Below the pieces are notes generated by a model that ran no database searches, had not been told where the DNA came from, and was given only the letters and a program-made list of their open reading frames with translations. DNA of 7,794 nucleotides from Flavobacterium sp. UBA807 (GTDB lineage Bacteria; Bacteroidota; Bacteroidia; Flavobacteriales; Flavobacteriaceae): NCBI GenBank assembly GCA_002296885.1, contig DBIH01000120.1, positions 1 to 7,794 on the forward strand, given 5' to 3'. A program made the translations under genes and the position numbers. The first letter of the stretch is position 1; every line of letters begins with the position of its first letter. Of the stretch, positions 4,713-7,794 are shown piece by piece.

Positions 4713-5854
4713 TAGCAACCGCCAAAAGATTAAATACCGTCGAGGAATACTATTTCTCAAAGAAACTTCGTGAAGTACGACAATTGATTTCCGAAGGGAA
4801 ACCGATTATCAATATGGGAATCGGAAGTCCGGATTTGACGCCGGATTCCACTGTTATCGAAGCCATCCAAAAAGCAATGTTTGATGACAAAGCCCATGAA
4901 TATCAAAGCTATCAGGGTTTGCCTGAACTCCGAAAAGGAATGGCTGATTTTTATAAAAATCAGTTTGGTGTGGCATTGGATTTTAATACAGAAGTATTGC
5001 CATTAATGGGTTCGAAAGAAGGAATTATGCACATCTCATTGGCATTTTTGAACGAAGGAGATGAGGTCTTGATTCCAAATCCGGGTTATCCAACGTATGC
5101 TTCGGTAACCGAATTGGTTCAGGCGAAAGCAGTTTATTATGATTTATCAGATGCAACCAACTGGCAGCCCGATTTCGAGGCTTTGGAGAAAATGGATTTG
5201 TCAAGAGTCAAACTGATGTGGGTTTCCTATCCACACATGCCGACAGGGAAAAATGGCAATCTGGAATTGTTTGAAAAGTTGATTGCTTTTGGGAAAAAGC
5301 ACAGGATTTTGATTGTAAATGACAATCCATACAGTTTTGTTTTGAATGATAACCCAATTTCGATTTTACAGGTTGATGGTGCAAAGGATGTAGCTCTGGA
5401 ACTGAATTCACTTTCCAAAACTTATAACATGGCAGGCTGGCGTGTTGGAATGGTTTTAGGAAATCCAACTTTAATCGACGCAGTTTTAAAAGTAAAAAGT
5501 AATATGGATAGCGGAATGTTTTACGGAATCCAGAAAGGAGCTATTGAAGCATTGAAGCTCGGAAAAAACTGGTTTGAAAAACAGAATGAAATCTACACCA
5601 AACGCCGCAACCTGATTTTCCATCTGGCAGAAAAACTGAACTGTACATTCGATAAAAACAGTGTCGGATTATTTGTCTGGGCAAAGTTGCCTGAAGGTAT
5701 AACATCAGCCGAAACATTCATTGACGAAATATTATTAAAAAAGCACATTTTTATTACGCCGGGAACTATTTTCGGGAGCAATGGTGAAGGTTACATTCGA
5801 TTTTCACTTTGCGTTACCGAAGAAAAAATTCAACAGGCAATCAACCGATTTTAA
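4709..5854 (+). CDS. PLP-dependent aminotransferase class I/II, probable aromatic aminotransferase
   Basis: A 381-residue fold-type I aminotransferase. Visible landmarks are GIGSPDLTP at 37-45, GSKEG at 101-105 (cofactor phosphate loop), NPGYPTY at 124-130, Asp205 and Tyr208 in NDNPYSF (pyridine nitrogen and O3' contacts), SLSKTYNMAGWRVG at 234-247 with Lys237 as the Schiff-base lysine, and Arg364 in GYIRFS for the substrate carboxylate. The usual NPTG motif is MPTG (YPHMPTG, 174-180), so the Asn that normally contacts PLP is replaced by Met. Position in a pheA/DAHP synthase operon, with an ATGA overlap to pheA, suggests that it transaminates phenylpyruvate and perhaps 4-hydroxyphenylpyruvate. 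Sequence alone does not exclude an aspartate, LL-diaminopimelate or other amino acid substrate. Confidence 0.85.
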   Translation: MIATAKRLNTVEEYYFSKKLREVRQLISEGKPIINMGIGSPDLTPDSTVIEAIQKAMFDDKAHEYQSYQGLPELRKGMADFYKNQFGVALDFNTEVLPLMGSKEGIMHISLAFLNEGDEVLIPNPGYPTYASVTELVQAKAVYYDLSDATNWQPDFEALEKMDLSRVKLMWVSYPHMPTGKNGNLELFEKLIAFGKKHRILIVNDNPYSFVLNDNPISILQVDGAKDVALELNSLSKTYNMAGWRVGMVLGNPTLIDAVLKVKSNMDSGMFYGIQKGAIEALKLGKNWFEKQNEIYTKRRNLIFHLAEKLNCTFDKNSVGLFVWAKLPEGITSAETFIDEILLKKHIFITPGTIFGSNGEGYIRFSLCVTEEKIQQAINRF

Positions 5855-5889
5855 AACAAAGAATTTAATTTTACAAAAGATAAGAAGCT

Positions 5890-6978
5890 ATGAACATTAC
5901 ACAGGAAAATAGACAATGGTTAGATGATTTTAAACTAAGTCATCCGCTGGTAATTGCTGGTCCATGCAGTGCAGAAACCGAAGAGCAGGTTCTGAAAATT
6001 GCGCGCGAGTTAAAAGATTCGGATGTTAGTGTTTTCCGTGCCGGAATATGGAAACCAAGAACGCGTCCGGGTGGATTTGAAGGTGTTGGAGAAATAGGTT
6101 TGAAATGGCTTCAGAAAGCAAAAGCTGAAACAGGTTTATTAATGGCAACGGAAGTAGCAAATGCAACACATGTAAAACTGGCAATCGAGCATGATATTGA
6201 TGTACTGTGGATTGGTGCCAGAACAACGGTGAATCCGTTTGCGGTTCAGGAACTTGCTGATGCATTGGCCGGAACGGATAAAATTGTTTTGGTAAAAAAT
6301 CCGGTGAATCCCGATTTGGCTTTATGGATTGGTGGTGTCGAGCGATTATATAATGCCGGAATCAAAAAACTTGGCGTAATTCACAGAGGATTTTCGACTT
6401 ATGAAAAAACAAAATACAGAAACATTCCCGAATGGCAACTTGCTATTGAACTGCAAAGCCGTTTTCCGGATTTGCCGCTGATTTGCGACCCATCACATAT
6501 TACGGGTCGGAGAGACATGATTCAGGAAGTGTCGCAACAGGCTTTGGATTTAAATTACGATGGATTAATCATCGAAACACATATTGATCCGGACAACGCC
6601 TGGAGTGATGCCGCGCAACAAGTAACGCCAACAGTCTTGAAACAGATTTTTGAAGATTTGAAAGTCAAAAAAATATCTACTGAAGATGATGATTTCAATA
6701 CCAAAATGATAAAACTTAGAGCCAATATTGATATTGCCGACAGCAAATTGTTGGAACTTCTTGGCAACAGGATGAAAGTCGCAGAACAGATTGGTGCTTT
6801 GAAAAAAGAGAAAAACGTAGCCGTTTTGCAAAACAAAAGATGGAACGAAATATTAGGAAGAATGATATTGGATGGCGAAGAGAAAGGGCTTAGTGAAGAA
6901 TTCATACTGAGGATTTTCAAGGCAATTCATCAGGAAAGTATCAGCCATCAGGAAAAAGTCATTAATGCTAAAGCCTAA
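5890..6978 (+). CDS. Bifunctional DAHP synthase (type I-beta) / chorismate mutase (AroQ type)
   Basis: A 362-residue fusion. Residues 1 to about 258 are a type I-beta 3-deoxy-D-arabino-heptulosonate 7-phosphate synthase, which condenses PEP and erythrose 4-phosphate at the entry to the shikimate pathway. GPCSAE at 24-29 holds the metal ligand Cys26; the other expected ligands are His203 (DPSHITGRRD), Glu229 (ETHIDP) and Asp240 (WSD). KPRT at 55-58 and GARTT at 109-113 bind substrate. After a linker with an acidic patch (EDDD), residues about 275-355 are an AroQ chorismate mutase: LRANID (Arg278), NRMKVA (Arg294), IGALKK (Lys305), Arg317, and Ser350/Gln354. This domain order is known in Bacteroidetes (Prevotella, Porphyromonas), where prephenate bound at the mutase domain inhibits the synthase. 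It follows the aminotransferase after 35 bases and is the last gene before a terminator. Confidence 0.93.
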   Translation: MNITQENRQWLDDFKLSHPLVIAGPCSAETEEQVLKIARELKDSDVSVFRAGIWKPRTRPGGFEGVGEIGLKWLQKAKAETGLLMATEVANATHVKLAIEHDIDVLWIGARTTVNPFAVQELADALAGTDKIVLVKNPVNPDLALWIGGVERLYNAGIKKLGVIHRGFSTYEKTKYRNIPEWQLAIELQSRFPDLPLICDPSHITGRRDMIQEVSQQALDLNYDGLIIETHIDPDNAWSDAAQQVTPTVLKQIFEDLKVKKISTEDDDFNTKMIKLRANIDIADSKLLELLGNRMKVAEQIGALKKEKNVAVLQNKRWNEILGRMILDGEEKGLSEEFILRIFKAIHQESISHQEKVINAKA

Positions 6979-6983
6979 AAATT

Positions 6984-7012
6984 AAAAGTTGTCATTTCCG
7001 GCAACTTTTTTT
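6984..7012 (+). terminator. Intrinsic terminator of the aromatic operon
   Basis: AAAAGTTGTC (6984-6993) pairs with GGCAACTTTT (7000-7009), ten pairs with one G-U, around the loop ATTTCC. A run of seven T (7006-7012) follows. It starts five bases after the stop of the fusion gene and separates the operon from rsgA. Confidence 0.8.
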
Positions 7013-7039
7013 ATCTGTTAAATCTAAATTCTAAAATGG

Positions 7040-7047
7040 TATCTTTG
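7040..7047 (+). promoter_or_regulatory. rsgA: Candidate -7 box (TATCTTTG) for rsgA
   Basis: Full match to TAnnTTTG, ending four bases before the rsgA ATG at 7052, so the transcript would be leaderless or nearly so. A TTA at 7018-7020, with 19 bases of spacing, is a one-mismatch -33 candidate. Its presence after a strong terminator supports independent transcription of rsgA. Confidence 0.5.
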
Positions 7048-7051
7048 CCAA

Positions 7052-7794
7052 ATGACAGGACTGGTTTATAAATCTACCGGAAGTTGGTATTCTGTGAAAA
7101 CAGAAGACAATCAGGTTTTTGAATGCCGCATCAAAGGGAAATTCCGGATGCATGGAATCAAAAGTACTAACCCGATTGCCGTTGGTGATGTGGTGGATTT
7201 TGAATTGGATGAAACTTCAGATACTGTCATTGGAATCATCAGCAACATTCACGACCGAAAGAATTACATCATCAGGAAATCGGTTAATTTATCCAAACAA
7301 ACACATATTATTGCGGCAAATATCGATGTGGTTTTTTTGTTGATTACAATTAATAATCCACCAACAACAACGAGTTTTATCGACCGTTTTTTGGTTACTG
7401 CAGAAGCTTATGGCATTGAAGCTGTTCTGATTTTTAATAAGATTGATACTTTTGATGAAGCCATGCAGGATGAGCAATTGTATCTGCAGTATATTTATTC
7501 TGAAATAGGTTATCAATGCCTGAAAGTCTCCGCTATTGAAAAGAAAGGACTGGAAAAGCTCAAGGAAATGATGACAGGAAAAGTAAGTATGTTTTCAGGA
7601 CATTCGGGTGTTGGAAAATCGACTTTGGTCAATGCTTTGGAACCTAATCTGAATTTAAAAACGAAAAATATTTCTGAGCAAAGCAAACAAGGACAACATA
7701 CTACTACTTTTGCCGAAATGTACGACCTGTCTTTTGATGCTAAAATCATTGATACACCGGGAATAAAAGGCTTTGGTATGGTAGATATGGAGCC
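7052..7794 (+). CDS. rsgA: Ribosome small subunit-dependent GTPase RsgA (3' end outside window)
   Basis: The first 247 codons of a circularly permuted GTPase that acts in late 30S subunit assembly. The start is ATG 7052 (MTGLVYKSTGSWY, the family's usual N-terminal OB-fold opening). Residues about 1-70 form the OB domain. The GTPase motifs then come in permuted order: G4 NKID at 129-132, G5-like VSA at 159-161, G1 GHSGVGKST at 183-191, the G2/switch I threonines in QHTTTF at 215-220, and G3 DTPG at 234-237. The C-terminal zinc-binding helical domain expected after this lies beyond base 7794. The gene follows the aromatic operon but has its own -7 box and a terminator in front of it, so it is probably a separate transcript. 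No defect is visible in the part present. Confidence 0.93.
   Translation, partial: MTGLVYKSTGSWYSVKTEDNQVFECRIKGKFRMHGIKSTNPIAVGDVVDFELDETSDTVIGIISNIHDRKNYIIRKSVNLSKQTHIIAANIDVVFLLITINNPPTTTSFIDRFLVTAEAYGIEAVLIFNKIDTFDEAMQDEQLYLQYIYSEIGYQCLKVSAIEKKGLEKLKEMMTGKVSMFSGHSGVGKSTLVNALEPNLNLKTKNISEQSKQGQHTTTFAEMYDLSFDAKIIDTPGIKGFGMVDME

Noticed and set aside
6555..6920. Minus-strand open frames within the DAHP synthase/chorismate mutase gene
   Set aside because: The plus strand encodes an unambiguous bifunctional enzyme through this whole stretch. The antisense frames have the low-complexity Ser/Leu/Phe make-up typical of shadows.

Overview
The window looks like chromosomal DNA from a Flavobacteriaceae member, most likely Flavobacterium or a close relative. 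The evidence is the AT-rich base composition, a GldA-type ABC ATPase, a Bacteroidetes-type DAHP synthase/chorismate mutase fusion, a head-GIN-domain lipoprotein, near absence of Shine-Dalgarno sequences, and several TAnnTTTG boxes (the Bacteroidetes -7 element) just upstream of start codons. The genus call rests on recognition by eye, not on a search. I see no mobile element, tRNA, rRNA or CRISPR array.

Layout. 1-426: 3' end of metF. 423-674 (minus): a small three-helix membrane protein gene convergent with metF, with its own -7 box. 718-760: a GC-richer imperfect hairpin resembling a flavobacterial intergenic repeat. 833-2684: a two-gene cell-envelope unit, a secreted PagL-like acyloxyacyl hydrolase and a DUF2807 (head GIN) lipoprotein. 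2688-3587 (minus): gldA, convergent with the lipoprotein gene. 3588-3884: divergent regulatory region. 3885-6978: an aromatic amino acid operon of pheA (prephenate dehydratase), a PLP aminotransferase and a DAHP synthase/chorismate mutase fusion, closed by an intrinsic terminator. 7052-end: rsgA, a ribosome-assembly GTPase cut by the window edge.

The most interesting element is upstream of pheA. A 32-codon leader ORF (3731-3829) encodes a run in which nine of ten residues are Trp, Tyr or Phe. A strong intrinsic terminator (3850-3879) follows, ending only five bases before the pheA start. By eye I can also draw a sequestering stem whose 5' arm lies on the Trp/Tyr codons, and an alternative antiterminator that consumes the 5' arm of the terminator. 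Together these form a complete three-state ribosome-mediated attenuator that would sense the aromatic amino acids collectively.

The operon it would control holds the first committed step (DAHP synthase), chorismate mutase, prephenate dehydratase and a transaminase, which is the whole branch to phenylalanine apart from the common shikimate steps. There is no prephenate dehydrogenase (tyrA) between the aminotransferase and the fusion gene, where I recall it lying in related flavobacteria, although the leader is rich in Tyr codons.
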